A DNA stretch of 64,000 bases from positions 14,435,501 through 14,499,500 of the forward strand of contig NC_091107.1 in assembly GCF_024713975.1 (NCBI RefSeq), given 5' to 3'. This document shows positions 24,818 through 37,887 of the stretch, in pieces. The notes below the pieces were generated by a model. That model had not been told where the DNA came from. It saw nothing but the letters and a program-made list of their open reading frames with translations, and made no database searches. A program made the translations under genes and the position numbers. The stretch's first letter is position 1, and every line of letters starts with the position of its first letter. The DNA comes from Paralichthys olivaceus. Taxonomy: Eukaryota > Chordata > Actinopteri > Pleuronectiformes > Paralichthyidae.

Positions 24818-27000
24818 TGTTGGGTCTGAAACTGCGTCTTTCTCCAAAACGATGTTTAGACCCAGGATGGTTTGTCTTATTTATCTGCTCACCTCTGAGG
24901 AGGGGAGGAGTGAAATAGGAGATATAGGAGGAAATGGGTTGGTCTCTAATTTATTTTCAGCAGTTAGTATAATTCATATTTCAAGCTGGTTCTCCTGGGG
25001 CTGTGTTTGTCAACTACCTGATGATGGAAAATTGGAGGTTTGCCTGTCCAAACCTGCCTCTTGGTTTTAAATCTATCTAGCGATTGTGTATTTCAAATCA
25101 AACGTTTTTGTTGAAATATTGCAATGTTCTTCAATTCTCAAAGTATATGTGTATAGTCTACCACAGAGATGATAGAAGACATTTCATTCAGTTTTACTTT
25201 ACATGCAAGGACAATTTCTTCACTTTACTTTTGCCTCTCAGTGTTGAAGAAAACATGGTATTTGAGCAACAAAGAAAATAATAAACCAAGACTGGACTTG
25301 TGTCAGAACCAAAAACTACATTCACAAGGCCCTACAGAAATAGGGTTTTCAGGACCAGAAGTGTTTATGCTTAAGGACATTTCATCTCATATCCAAGACA
25401 TTCAAGAAAGGTGAAACTTTGTCAAGTATCTACAACCAAGTCCAGTTGTCATCGCTGGAACCAGTTTTGGATAAACGTGACCTAGATAACTAAGAATCTT
25501 CACAGACGACTATGTCAACCTGCCCTGAGCATATAGAAATATACGTTTTAGGTTCATTAACTATCTGTTTACCTTTCAAAAAGCCCCTCCCCTCACCAGA
25601 ATCCAACAGAGTTTTATAGTAGCAGTGGAAGATGTCATTCTGTGTATTAATATGATAATGACATATTGAATATTTACCATGGGAACAGGGTCAAACTCGA
25701 CCCACCACGTTTGAAGTCAATTTGGATGAGCAGCTTTCCAGAAGATTCCATGACAGACAGATGGTGTTTCTGCCATGTCATTGTCTTTTTTAGTCATTTC
25801 AAAATGTGCCTGTTGGTTTGTGTGGCATTATTTCAAAAGAAATCCATAAGATTTTTAAAAGACATTTTGTGTACAATTAGCATGTTACACCACGACAACA
25901 CGTTCAAACATCGTGGACCTCGAAATAAAATGACAATCATTGCATCTGATGGGAACATTTTGTGACGTTGGCATGATGCGATGGTGTCAATAGAAGCGGA
26001 TGGTGTATTGATGTGTAGCCATTAAGTGGCGCGACACCACCAAAACTCCCTTTCACTTACATAAATACATATTCTCACCAAAGGTGCCAATGATTGATCC
26101 CTGTGGGACACCACAAGTCAGGGGGACCCCAGAAGATGAGGCATTACCCATAACTATTACGACAGTTCTGCATGATGAATCAGATTTAAATGAGTCCAGA
26201 GCATTTTACCTGACGCCAACCCACTTTTCAAGAAGATCTAGTAGGATAGACTGATCCATGGGTATCAGAATGGAGCTCTGGGTATGCTTTTTTGTATCGT
26301 AAAATGGTAACGTATAACATTTCAACTAAGCTTGAACCAGCTCATTTTGTTATGAAATGCTTTCTTTTTGGAATTGAACTTAAAATCTTAGAAAACCCAA
26401 TGAACTTCAATGAATCTAACTTTTCTTGAAACAATGCAACACACTGTTACATTCTGAAAGGGCAAAAACACAGTTACTAGTCCAACTATAAATTAAAAAT
26501 CTGTCTGTCTATCTGTCCTTAAACTCAAAAGGTGGGACATGCAATTAACCTTAAGTCATGCAAGTAGGGGTTAGGTTACTTTGTGAAAAGTATGTTTTCA
26601 CTTCCTTCTTGTTAGGGACCCAAAATGATGGTCTGCTTCTGTCAAACATGTTTCATATGAACCACAAATCCCATTTGGAAGCAAACATGAGTGAAAACAA
26701 AGTACTTTGAGTCAAGACAGAAATGTAGATGTTTTCACTTCATATATAAAAGATGATGGGATGCCAATCAAATAGTGGCAGATTTGTAGTTTTAGTTGAA
26801 AGTAAAATGATCTTCTGATGAATCATACAACTTTAAGTAAAAGAATACAAACAAGAAAAGTTGTTCAATGTAATGTTTTATTCAACCATTGGAGCTGCAT
26901 TCAAATCAGCAACACGTCAGCCAAAGCAAATCCTCCACAACGATGTCTTCTGTCTGTCCCATCATCTGTGATGCTTGGCAAGTCTTGTATCTTGGCTGAA

Positions 27001-27433
27001 TTATGGTTTGGTTATGCAACATACAGTTCTGAAAAAGAAACAATACATACTTTAATTCCACCGGCAAATAAATAGACAATATTTACTCACATGCTGCATC
27101 TAAGCATCTGAACTTACGAACTCTCTGCGGAACAGCCGAGAGCTCCAATAGAGAATTCTGTTGAGAGGCAACTGTCTTTACAGACTCCCTGTATGGTGGA
27201 GCAATCCAACTTAGGTCGGTCTGGCTTAGGTTGGTCTGCTTCATTCTCTGCAACTGAAAACAAAGAGAAACGTTATGTATGTTTTTGTTCAAATCCTTTC
27301 GTTGTCAATTAAAAAAAATAACTGTAAAAATGTGCAGATATGAGCTGCAAAAACATGCAGAGATGTATCAATACTCACCAAAAACAAGCAAGACAACGAC
27401 CAGCGCCAAAACAGCCACACGATAACGAGACAT
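27001..27433 (-). CDS. Beta-defensin, tandem copy 9
   Basis: Exons at 27379-27433, 27118-27253 and 27001-27028. The frame and splice sites are intact and the product is identical to copy 1. Confidence 0.88.
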
Positions 27434-29616
27434 TGTTGGGTCTGAAACTGCGTCTTTCTCCAAAACGATGTTTAGACCCAGGATGGTTTGTCTTATTTAT
27501 CTGCTCACCTCTGAGGAGGGGAGGAGTGAAATAGGAGATATAGGAGGAAATGGGTTGGTCTCTAATTTATTTTCAGCAGTTAGTATAATTCATATTTCAA
27601 GCTGGTTCTCCTGGGGCTGTGTTTGTCAACTACCTGATGATGGAAAATTGGAGGTTTGCCTGTCCAAACCTGCCTCTTGGTTTTAAATCTATCTAGCGAT
27701 TGTGTATTTCAAATCAAACGTTTTTGTTGAAATATTGCAATGTTCTTCAATTCTCAAAGTATATGTGTATAGTCTACCACAGAGATGATAGAAGACATTT
27801 CATTCAGTTTTACTTTACATGCAAGGACAATTTCTTCACTTTACTTTTGCCTCTCAGTGTTGAAGAAAACATGGTATTTGAGCAACAAAGAAAATAATAA
27901 ACCAAGACTGGACTTGTGTCAGAACCAAAAACTACATTCACAAGGCCCTACAGAAATAGGGTTTTCAGGACCAGAAGTGTTTATGCTTAAGGACATTTCA
28001 TCTCATATCCAAGACATTCAAGAAAGGTGAAACTTTGTCAAGTATCTACAACCAAGTCCAGTTGTCATCGCTGGAACCAGTTTTGGATAAACGTGACCTA
28101 GATAACTAAGAATCTTCACAGACGACTATGTCAACCTGCCCTGAGCATATAGAAATATACGTTTTAGGTTCATTAACTATCTGTTTACCTTTCAAAAAGC
28201 CCCTCCCCTCACCAGAATCCAACAGAGTTTTATAGTAGCAGTGGAAGATGTCATTCTGTGTATTAATATGATAATGACATATTGAATATTTACCATGGGA
28301 ACAGGGTCAAACTCGACCCACCACGTTTGAAGTCAATTTGGATGAGCAGCTTTCCAGAAGATTCCATGACAGACAGATGGTGTTTCTGCCATGTCATTGT
28401 CTTTTTTAGTCATTTCAAAATGTGCCTGTTGGTTTGTGTGGCATTATTTCAAAAGAAATCCATAAGATTTTTAAAAGACATTTTGTGTACAATTAGCATG
28501 TTACACCACGACAACACGTTCAAACATCGTGGACCTCGAAATAAAATGACAATCATTGCATCTGATGGGAACATTTTGTGACGTTGGCATGATGCGATGG
28601 TGTCAATAGAAGCGGATGGTGTATTGATGTGTAGCCATTAAGTGGCGCGACACCACCAAAACTCCCTTTCACTTACATAAATACATATTCTCACCAAAGG
28701 TGCCAATGATTGATCCCTGTGGGACACCACAAGTCAGGGGGACCCCAGAAGATGAGGCATTACCCATAACTATTACGACAGTTCTGCATGATGAATCAGA
28801 TTTAAATGAGTCCAGAGCATTTTACCTGACGCCAACCCACTTTTCAAGAAGATCTAGTAGGATAGACTGATCCATGGGTATCAGAATGGAGCTCTGGGTA
28901 TGCTTTTTTGTATCGTAAAATGGTAACGTATAACATTTCAACTAAGCTTGAACCAGCTCATTTTGTTATGAAATGCTTTCTTTTTGGAATTGAACTTAAA
29001 ATCTTAGAAAACCCAATGAACTTCAATGAATCTAACTTTTCTTGAAACAATGCAACACACTGTTACATTCTGAAAGGGCAAAAACACAGTTACTAGTCCA
29101 ACTATAAATTAAAAATCTGTCTGTCTATCTGTCCTTAAACTCAAAAGGTGGGACATGCAATTAACCTTAAGTCATGCAAGTAGGGGTTAGGTTACTTTGT
29201 GAAAAGTATGTTTTCACTTCCTTCTTGTTAGGGACCCAAAATGATGGTCTGCTTCTGTCAAACATGTTTCATATGAACCACAAATCCCATTTGGAAGCAA
29301 ACATGAGTGAAAACAAAGTACTTTGAGTCAAGACAGAAATGTAGATGTTTTCACTTCATATATAAAAGATGATGGGATGCCAATCAAATAGTGGCAGATT
29401 TGTAGTTTTAGTTGAAAGTAAAATGATCTTCTGATGAATCATACAACTTTAAGTAAAAGAATACAAACAAGAAAAGTTGTTCAATGTAATGTTTTATTCA
29501 ACCATTGGAGCTGCATTCAAATCAGCAACACGTCAGCCAAAGCAAATCCTCCACAACGATGTCTTTTGTCTGTCCCATCATCTGTGATGCTTGGCAAGTC
29601 TTGTATCTTGGCTGAA

Positions 29617-30049
29617 TTATGGTTTGGTTATGCAACATACAGTTCTGAAAAAGAAACAATACATACTTTAATTCCACCGGCAAATAAATAGACAATATTT
29701 ACTCACATGCTGCATCTAAGCATCTGAACTTACGAACTCTCTGCGGAACAGCCGAGAGCTCCAATAGAGAATTCTGTTGAGAGGCAACTGTCTTTACAGA
29801 CTCCCTGTATGGTGGAGCAATCCAACTTAGGTCGGTCTGGCTTAGGTTGGTCTGCTTCATTCTCTGCAACTGAAAACAAAGAGAAACGTTATGTATGTTT
29901 TTGTTCAAATCCTTTCGTTGTCAATTAAAAAAAATAACTGTAAAAATGTGCAGATATGAGCTGCAAAAACATGCAGAGATGTATCAATACTCACCAAAAA
30001 CAAGCAAGACAACGACCAGCGCCAAAACAGCCACACGATAACGAGACAT
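29617..30049 (-). CDS. Beta-defensin, tandem copy 10
   Basis: Exons at 29995-30049, 29734-29869 and 29617-29644. The product is identical to copy 1. The 3' untranslated region has a C-to-T change (plus strand, near 29566) shared only with copy 11, so these neighbours descend from one duplication or conversion event. Confidence 0.88.
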
Positions 30050-32232
30050 TGTTGGGTCTGAAACTGCGTCTTTCTCCAAAACGATGTTTAGACCCAGGAT
30101 GGTTTGTCTTATTTATCTGCTCACCTCTGAGGAGGGGAGGAGTGAAATAGGAGATATAGGAGGAAATGGGTTGGTCTCTAATTTATTTTCAGCAGTTAGT
30201 ATAATTCATATTTCAAGCTGGTTCTCCTGGGGCTGTGTTTGTCAACTACCTGATGATGGAAAATTGGAGGTTTGCCTGTCCAAACCTGCCTCTTGGTTTT
30301 AAATCTATCTAGCGATTGTGTATTTCAAATCAAACGTTTTTGTTGAAATATTGCAATGTTCTTCAATTCTCAAAGTATATGTGTATAGTCTACCACAGAG
30401 ATGATAGAAGACATTTCATTCAGTTTTACTTTACATGCAAGGACAATTTCTTCACTTTACTTTTGCCTCTCAGTGTTGAAGAAAACATGGTATTTGAGCA
30501 ACAAAGAAAATAATAAACCAAGACTGGACTTGTGTCAGAACCAAAAACTACATTCACAAGGCCCTACAGAAATAGGGTTTTCAGGACCAGAAGTGTTTAT
30601 GCTTAAGGACATTTCATCTCATATCCAAGACATTCAAGAAAGGTGAAACTTTGTCAAGTATCTACAACCAAGTCCAGTTGTCATCGCTGGAACCAGTTTT
30701 GGATAAACGTGACCTAGATAACTAAGAATCTTCACAGACGACTATGTCAACCTGCCCTGAGCATATAGAAATATACGTTTTAGGTTCATTAACTATCTGT
30801 TTACCTTTCAAAAAGCCCCTCCCCTCACCAGAATCCAACAGAGTTTTATAGTAGCAGTGGAAGATGTCATTCTGTGTATTAATATGATAATGACATATTG
30901 AATATTTACCATGGGAACAGGGTCAAACTCGACCCACCACGTTTGAAGTCAATTTGGATGAGCAGCTTTCCAGAAGATTCCATGACAGACAGATGGTGTT
31001 TCTGCCATGTCATTGTCTTTTTTAGTCATTTCAAAATGTGCCTGTTGGTTTGTGTGGCATTATTTCAAAAGAAATCCATAAGATTTTTAAAAGACATTTT
31101 GTGTACAATTAGCATGTTACACCACGACAACACGTTCAAACATCGTGGACCTCGAAATAAAATGACAATCATTGCATCTGATGGGAACATTTTGTGACGT
31201 TGGCATGATGCGATGGTGTCAATAGAAGCGGATGGTGTATTGATGTGTAGCCATTAAGTGGCGCGACACCACCAAAACTCCCTTTCACTTACATAAATAC
31301 ATATTCTCACCAAAGGTGCCAATGATTGATCCCTGTGGGACACCACAAGTCAGGGGGACCCCAGAAGATGAGGCATTACCCATAACTATTACGACAGTTC
31401 TGCATGATGAATCAGATTTAAATGAGTCCAGAGCATTTTACCTGACGCCAACCCACTTTTCAAGAAGATCTAGTAGGATAGACTGATCCATGGGTATCAG
31501 AATGGAGCTCTGGGTATGCTTTTTTGTATCGTAAAATGGTAACGTATAACATTTCAACTAAGCTTGAACCAGCTCATTTTGTTATGAAATGCTTTCTTTT
31601 TGGAATTGAACTTAAAATCTTAGAAAACCCAATGAACTTCAATGAATCTAACTTTTCTTGAAACAATGCAACACACTGTTACATTCTGAAAGGGCAAAAA
31701 CACAGTTACTAGTCCAACTATAAATTAAAAATCTGTCTGTCTATCTGTCCTTAAACTCAAAAGGTGGGACATGCAATTAACCTTAAGTCATGCAAGTAGG
31801 GGTTAGGTTACTTTGTGAAAAGTATGTTTTCACTTCCTTCTTGTTAGGGACCCAAAATGATGGTCTGCTTCTGTCAAACATGTTTCATATGAACCACAAA
31901 TCCCATTTGGAAGCAAACATGAGTGAAAACAAAGTACTTTGAGTCAAGACAGAAATGTAGATGTTTTCACTTCATATATAAAAGATGATGGGATGCCAAT
32001 CAAATAGTGGCAGATTTGTAGTTTTAGTTGAAAGTAAAATGATCTTCTGATGAATCATACAACTTTAAGTAAAAGAATACAAACAAGAAAAGTTGTTCAA
32101 TGTAATGTTTTATTCAACCATTGGAGCTGCATTCAAATCAGCAACACGTCAGCCAAAGCAAATCCTCCACAACGATGTCTTTTGTCTGTCCCATCATCTG
32201 TGATGCTTGGCAAGTCTTGTATCTTGGCTGAA

Positions 32233-32665
32233 TTATGGTTTGGTTATGCAACATACAGTTCTGAAAAAGAAACAATACATACTTTAATTCCACCGGCAAA
32301 TAAATAGACAATATTTACTCACATGCTGCATCTAAGCATCTGAACTTACGAACTCTCTGCGGAACAGCCGAGAGCTCCAATAGAGAATTCTGTTGAGAGG
32401 CAACTGTCTTTACAGACTCCCTGTATGGTGGAGCAATCCAACTTAGGTCGGTCTGGCTTAGGTTGGTCTGCTTCATTCTCTGCAACTGAAAACAAAGAGA
32501 AACGTTATGTATGTTTTTGTTCAAATCCTTTCGTTGTCAATTAAAAAAAATAACTGTAAAAATGTGCAGATATGAGCTGCAAAAACATGCAGAGATGTAT
32601 CAATACTCACCAAAAACAAGCAAGACAACGACCAGCGCCAAAACAGCCACACGATAACGAGACAT
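32233..32665 (-). CDS. Beta-defensin, tandem copy 11
   Basis: Exons at 32611-32665, 32350-32485 and 32233-32260. The product is identical to copy 1. It shares the private 3' untranslated variant of copy 10 (near 32182). Confidence 0.88.
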
Positions 32666-34848
32666 TGTTGGGTCTGAAACTGCGTCTTTCTCCAAAACGA
32701 TGTTTAGACCCAGGATGGTTTGTCTTATTTATCTGCTCACCTCTGAGGAGGGGAGGAGTGAAATAGGAGATATAGGAGGAAATGGGTTGGTCTCTAATTT
32801 ATTTTCAGCAGTTAGTATAATTCATATTTCAAGCTGGTTCTCCTGGGGCTGTGTTTGTCAACTACCTGATGATGGAAAATTGGAGGTTTGCCTGTCCAAA
32901 CCTGCCTCTTGGTTTTAAATCTATCTAGCGATTGTGTATTTCAAATCAAACGTTTTTGTTGAAATATTGCAATGTTCTTCAATTCTCAAAGTATATGTGT
33001 ATAGTCTACCACAGAGATGATAGAAGACATTTCATTCAGTTTTACTTTACATGCAAGGACAATTTCTTCACTTTACTTTTGCCTCTCAGTGTTGAAGAAA
33101 ACATGGTATTTGAGCAACAAAGAAAATAATAAACCAAGACTGGACTTGTGTCAGAACCAAAAACTACATTCACAAGGCCCTACAGAAATAGGGTTTTCAG
33201 GACCAGAAGTGTTTATGCTTAAGGACATTTCATCTCATATCCAAGACATTCAAGAAAGGTGAAACTTTGTCAAGTATCTACAACCAAGTCCAGTTGTCAT
33301 CGCTGGAACCAGTTTTGGATAAACGTGACCTAGATAACTAAGAATCTTCACAGACGACTATGTCAACCTGCCCTGAGCATATAGAAATATACGTTTTAGG
33401 TTCATTAACTATCTGTTTACCTTTCAAAAAGCCCCTCCCCTCACCAGAATCCAACAGAGTTTTATAGTAGCAGTGGAAGATGTCATTCTGTGTATTAATA
33501 TGATAATGACATATTGAATATTTACCATGGGAACAGGGTCAAACTCGACCCACCACGTTTGAAGTCAATTTGGATGAGCAGCTTTCCAGAAGATTCCATG
33601 ACAGACAGATGGTGTTTCTGCCATGTCATTGTCTTTTTTAGTCATTTCAAAATGTGCCTGTTGGTTTGTGTGGCATTATTTCAAAAGAAATCCATAAGAT
33701 TTTTAAAAGACATTTTGTGTACAATTAGCATGTTACACCACGACAACACGTTCAAACATCGTGGACCTCGAAATAAAATGACAATCATTGCATCTGATGG
33801 GAACATTTTGTGACGTTGGCATGATGCGATGGTGTCAATAGAAGCGGATGGTGTATTGATGTGTAGCCATTAAGTGGCGCGACACCACCAAAACTCCCTT
33901 TCACTTACATAAATACATATTCTCACCAAAGGTGCCAATGATTGATCCCTGTGGGACACCACAAGTCAGGGGGACCCCAGAAGATGAGGCATTACCCATA
34001 ACTATTACGACAGTTCTGCATGATGAATCAGATTTAAATGAGTCCAGAGCATTTTACCTGACGCCAACCCACTTTTCAAGAAGATCTAGTAGGATAGACT
34101 GATCCATGGGTATCAGAATGGAGCTCTGGGTATGCTTTTTTGTATCGTAAAATGGTAACGTATAACATTTCAACTAAGCTTGAACCAGCTCATTTTGTTA
34201 TGAAATGCTTTCTTTTTGGAATTGAACTTAAAATCTTAGAAAACCCAATGAACTTCAATGAATCTAACTTTTCTTGAAACAATGCAACACACTGTTACAT
34301 TCTGAAAGGGCAAAAACACAGTTACTAGTCCAACTATAAATTAAAAATCTGTCTGTCTATCTGTCCTTAAACTCAAAAGGTGGGACATGCAATTAACCTT
34401 AAGTCATGCAAGTAGGGGTTAGGTTACTTTGTGAAAAGTATGTTTTCACTTCCTTCTTGTTAGGGACCCAAAATGATGGTCTGCTTCTGTCAAACATGTT
34501 TCATATGAACCACAAATCCCATTTGGAAGCAAACATGAGTGAAAACAAAGTACTTTGAGTCAAGACAGAAATGTAGATGTTTTCACTTCATATATAAAAG
34601 ATGATGGGATGCCAATCAAATAGTGGCAGATTTGTAGTTTTAGTTGAAAGTAAAATGATCTTCTGATGAATCATACAACTTTAAGTAAAAGAATACAAAC
34701 AAGAAAAGTTGTTCAATGTAATGTTTTATTCAACCATTGGAGCTGCATTCAAATCAGCAACACGTCAGCCAAAGCAAATCCTCCACAACGATGTCTTCTG
34801 TCTGTCCCATCATCTGTGATGCTTGGCAAGTCTTGTATCTTGGCTGAA

Positions 34849-35297
34849 TTATGGTTTGGTTACGCAACATACAGTTCTGAAAAAGAAACAATACATACTT
34901 TAATTCCACCGGCAAATAAATAGACAATATTTACTCACATGCTGCATCTAAGCATCTGAACTTACGAACTCTCTGCAGAACAGCCAAGAGCTCCAATAGA
35001 GAATTCTGTTGAGAGGCAACTGTCTTTACAGACTCCCTGTATGGTGGAGCAATCTGCCTTAGGTCGGTCTGGCTTAGGTCGGTCTGCCTTAGGTCGATCT
35101 GCTTCATTCTCTGCAACTGAAAACAAAGAGAAACGTTATGTATGTTTTTGTTCAAATCCTTTCGTTGTCAATTAAAAAAAAATAACTGTAAAAATGTGCA
35201 GATATGAGCTGCAAAAACATGCAGAGATGTATCAATACTCACCAAAAACAAGCAAGACAACGACCAGCGCCAAAACAGCCACACGATAACGAGACAT
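34849..35297 (-). CDS. Beta-defensin, tandem copy 12 (long prosegment)
   Basis: Exons at 35243-35297, 34966-35116 and 34849-34876. The product is 77 residues. Exon 2 is 15 bp longer than in copies 1-11, giving three instead of two D-[QR]-P-K-x units in the prosegment, with several substitutions there (for example DRPKA). An Ile-to-Val change lies just after the final CC pair. All six cysteines and splice sites are kept. It shares the two synonymous changes of copies 3 and 4. Its unit is among the more diverged, near the right edge of the array. Confidence 0.88.
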
Positions 35298-37469
35298 TGT
35301 TGGGTCTGAAACTGCGTCTTTCTCCAAAACGATGTTTAGACCCAGGATGGTTTGTCTTATTTATCTGCTCACCTCTGAGGAGGGGAGGAGTGAAATAGGA
35401 GATATAGGAGGAAATGGGTTGGTCTCTAATTTATTTTCAGCAGTTAGTATAATTCATATTTCAAGCTGGTTCTCCTGGGGCTGTGTTTGTCAACTACCTG
35501 ATGATGGAAAATTGGAGGTTTGCCTGTCCAAACCTGCCTCTTGGTTTTAAATCTATCTAGCGTTTTTGTATTTCAAATCAAACGTTTTTGTTGAAATATT
35601 GCAATGTTCTTCAATTCTCAAAGTATATGTGTATAGTCTACCACAGAGATGATAGAAGACATTTCATTCAGTTTTACTTTACATGCAAGGACAATTTCTT
35701 CACTTTACTTTTGCCTCTCAGTGTTGAAGAAAACATGGTATTTGAGCAACAAAGAAAATGATAAACCAAGACTGGACTTGTGTCAGAACCAAAAACTACA
35801 TTCACAAGGCCCTACAGAAATAGGGTTTTCAGGACCAGAAGTGTTTATGCTTAAGGACATTTCATCTCATATCCAAGACATTCAAGAAAGGTGAAACTTT
35901 GTCGAGTATCTACAACCAAGTCCAGTTGCCATCGCTGGAGCCAGTTAACGTGACCTAGATAACTGAGAATCTTCACAGACGACTATGTCAACCTGCCCTG
36001 AGCATATAGAAATATACGTTTTAGGTTCATTAACTATGTGTTAACCTTTCAAAAAGCCCCTCCCCTCACCAGAATCCAACAGAGTTTTATAATAGCAGTG
36101 GAAGATGTCATTCTGTGTAATAATATGATAACGACATATTGAATATTTACCATGGGAACAGGGTCAAACTCGACCCACCACGTTTGAAGTCAATTTGGAT
36201 GAGCAGCTTTCCAGAAGATTCCATGACAGATGGTGTTTCTGCCATGTCATTGTCTTTTTTAGTCAGTTCAAAATGTGCCTGTTGGTTTGTGTGGCATTAT
36301 TTCAAAAGAAATCCATAAGATTTTTAAAAGACATTTTGTGTACAATTAGCATGTTACACCACGACAACACGTTCAAACATCGTGGACCTCGAAATAAAAT
36401 GACAATCATTGCATCTGATGGGAACATTTTGTGATGTTGGCATGATGCGATGGTGTCAGTAGAAGCGGATGGTGTATTGATGTGTAGCCATTAAGTGGCG
36501 CGACACCACCAAAACTCCCTTTCACTTACATAAATACATATTCTCACCAAAGGTGCCAATGATTGATCCCTGTGGGACACCACAAGTCAGGGGGACCCCA
36601 GAAGATGAGGCATTACCCATAACTATTACGACAGTTCTGCATGATGAATCAGATTTAAATGAGTCCAGAGCATTTTACCTGACGCCAACCCACTTTTCAA
36701 GAAGATCTAGTAGGATAGACTGATCCATGGGTATCAGAATGGAGCTCTGGGTATGCTTTTTTGTATCGTAAAATGGTAACGTATAACATTTCAACTAAGC
36801 TTGAACCAGCTCATTTTGTTATGAAATGCTTTCTTTTTGGAATTGAACTTAAAATCTTAGAAAACCCAATGAACTTCAATGAATCTAACTTTTCTTGAAA
36901 CAATGCAACACACTGTTACATTCTGAAAGGGCAAAAACACAGTTACTAGTCCAACTATAAATTAAAAATCTGTCTGTCTATCTGTCCTTAAACTCAAAAG
37001 GTGGGACATGCAATTAACCTTAAGTCATGCAAGTAGGGGTTAGGTTACTTTGTGAAAAGTATGTTTTCACTTCCTTCTTGTTAGGGACCCAAAATGATGG
37101 TCTGCTTCTGTCAAACATGTTTCATATGAACCACAAATCCCATTTGGAAGCAAACATGAGTGAAAACAAAGTACTTTGAGTCAAGACAGAAATGTAGATG
37201 TTTTCACTTCATATATAAAAGATGATGGGATGCCAATCAAATAGTGGCAGATTTGTAGTTTTAGTTGAAAGTAAAATGATCTTCTGATGAATCATACAAC
37301 TTTAAGTAAAAGAATACAAACAAGAAAAGTTGTTCAATGTAATGTTTTATTCAACCATTGGAGCTGCATTCAAATCAGCAACACGTCAGCCAAAGCAAAT
37401 CCTCCACAACGATGTCTTCTGTCTGTCCCATCATCTGTGATGCTTGGCAAGTCTTGTATCTTGGCTGAA

Positions 37470-37887
37470 TTATGGTTTGGTTATGCAACATACAGTTCTG
37501 AAAAAGAAACAATACATACTTTAATTCCACCGGCAAATAAATAGACAATATTTACTCACATGCTGCATCTAAGCATCTGAACTTACGAACTCTCTGCGGA
37601 ACAGCCGAGAGCTCCAATAGAGAATTCTGTTGAGAGGCAACTGTCTTTACAGACTCCCTGTATGGTGGAGCAATCCAACTTAGGTTGGTCTGCTTCATTC
37701 TCTGCAACTGAAAACAAAGAGAAACGTTATGTATGTTTTTGTTCAAATCCTTTCGTTGTCAATTAAAAAAAATAACTGTAAAAATGTGCAGATATGAGCT
37801 GCAAAAACATGCAGAGATGTATCAATACTCACCAAAAACAAGCAAGACAACGACCAGCGCCAAAACAGCCACACGATAACGAGACAT
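37470..37887 (-). CDS. Beta-defensin, tandem copy 13 (short prosegment)
   Basis: Exons at 37833-37887, 37587-37707 and 37470-37497. The product is 67 residues. Exon 2 is 15 bp shorter than in copies 1-11, so only one D-Q-P-K-L unit separates the signal-peptide region from the first cysteine. The mature six-cysteine part is identical to copy 1. One G is missing in the 5' untranslated region next to the start codon (near 37892), which does not touch the frame. This is the last regular unit of the array. Confidence 0.88.
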
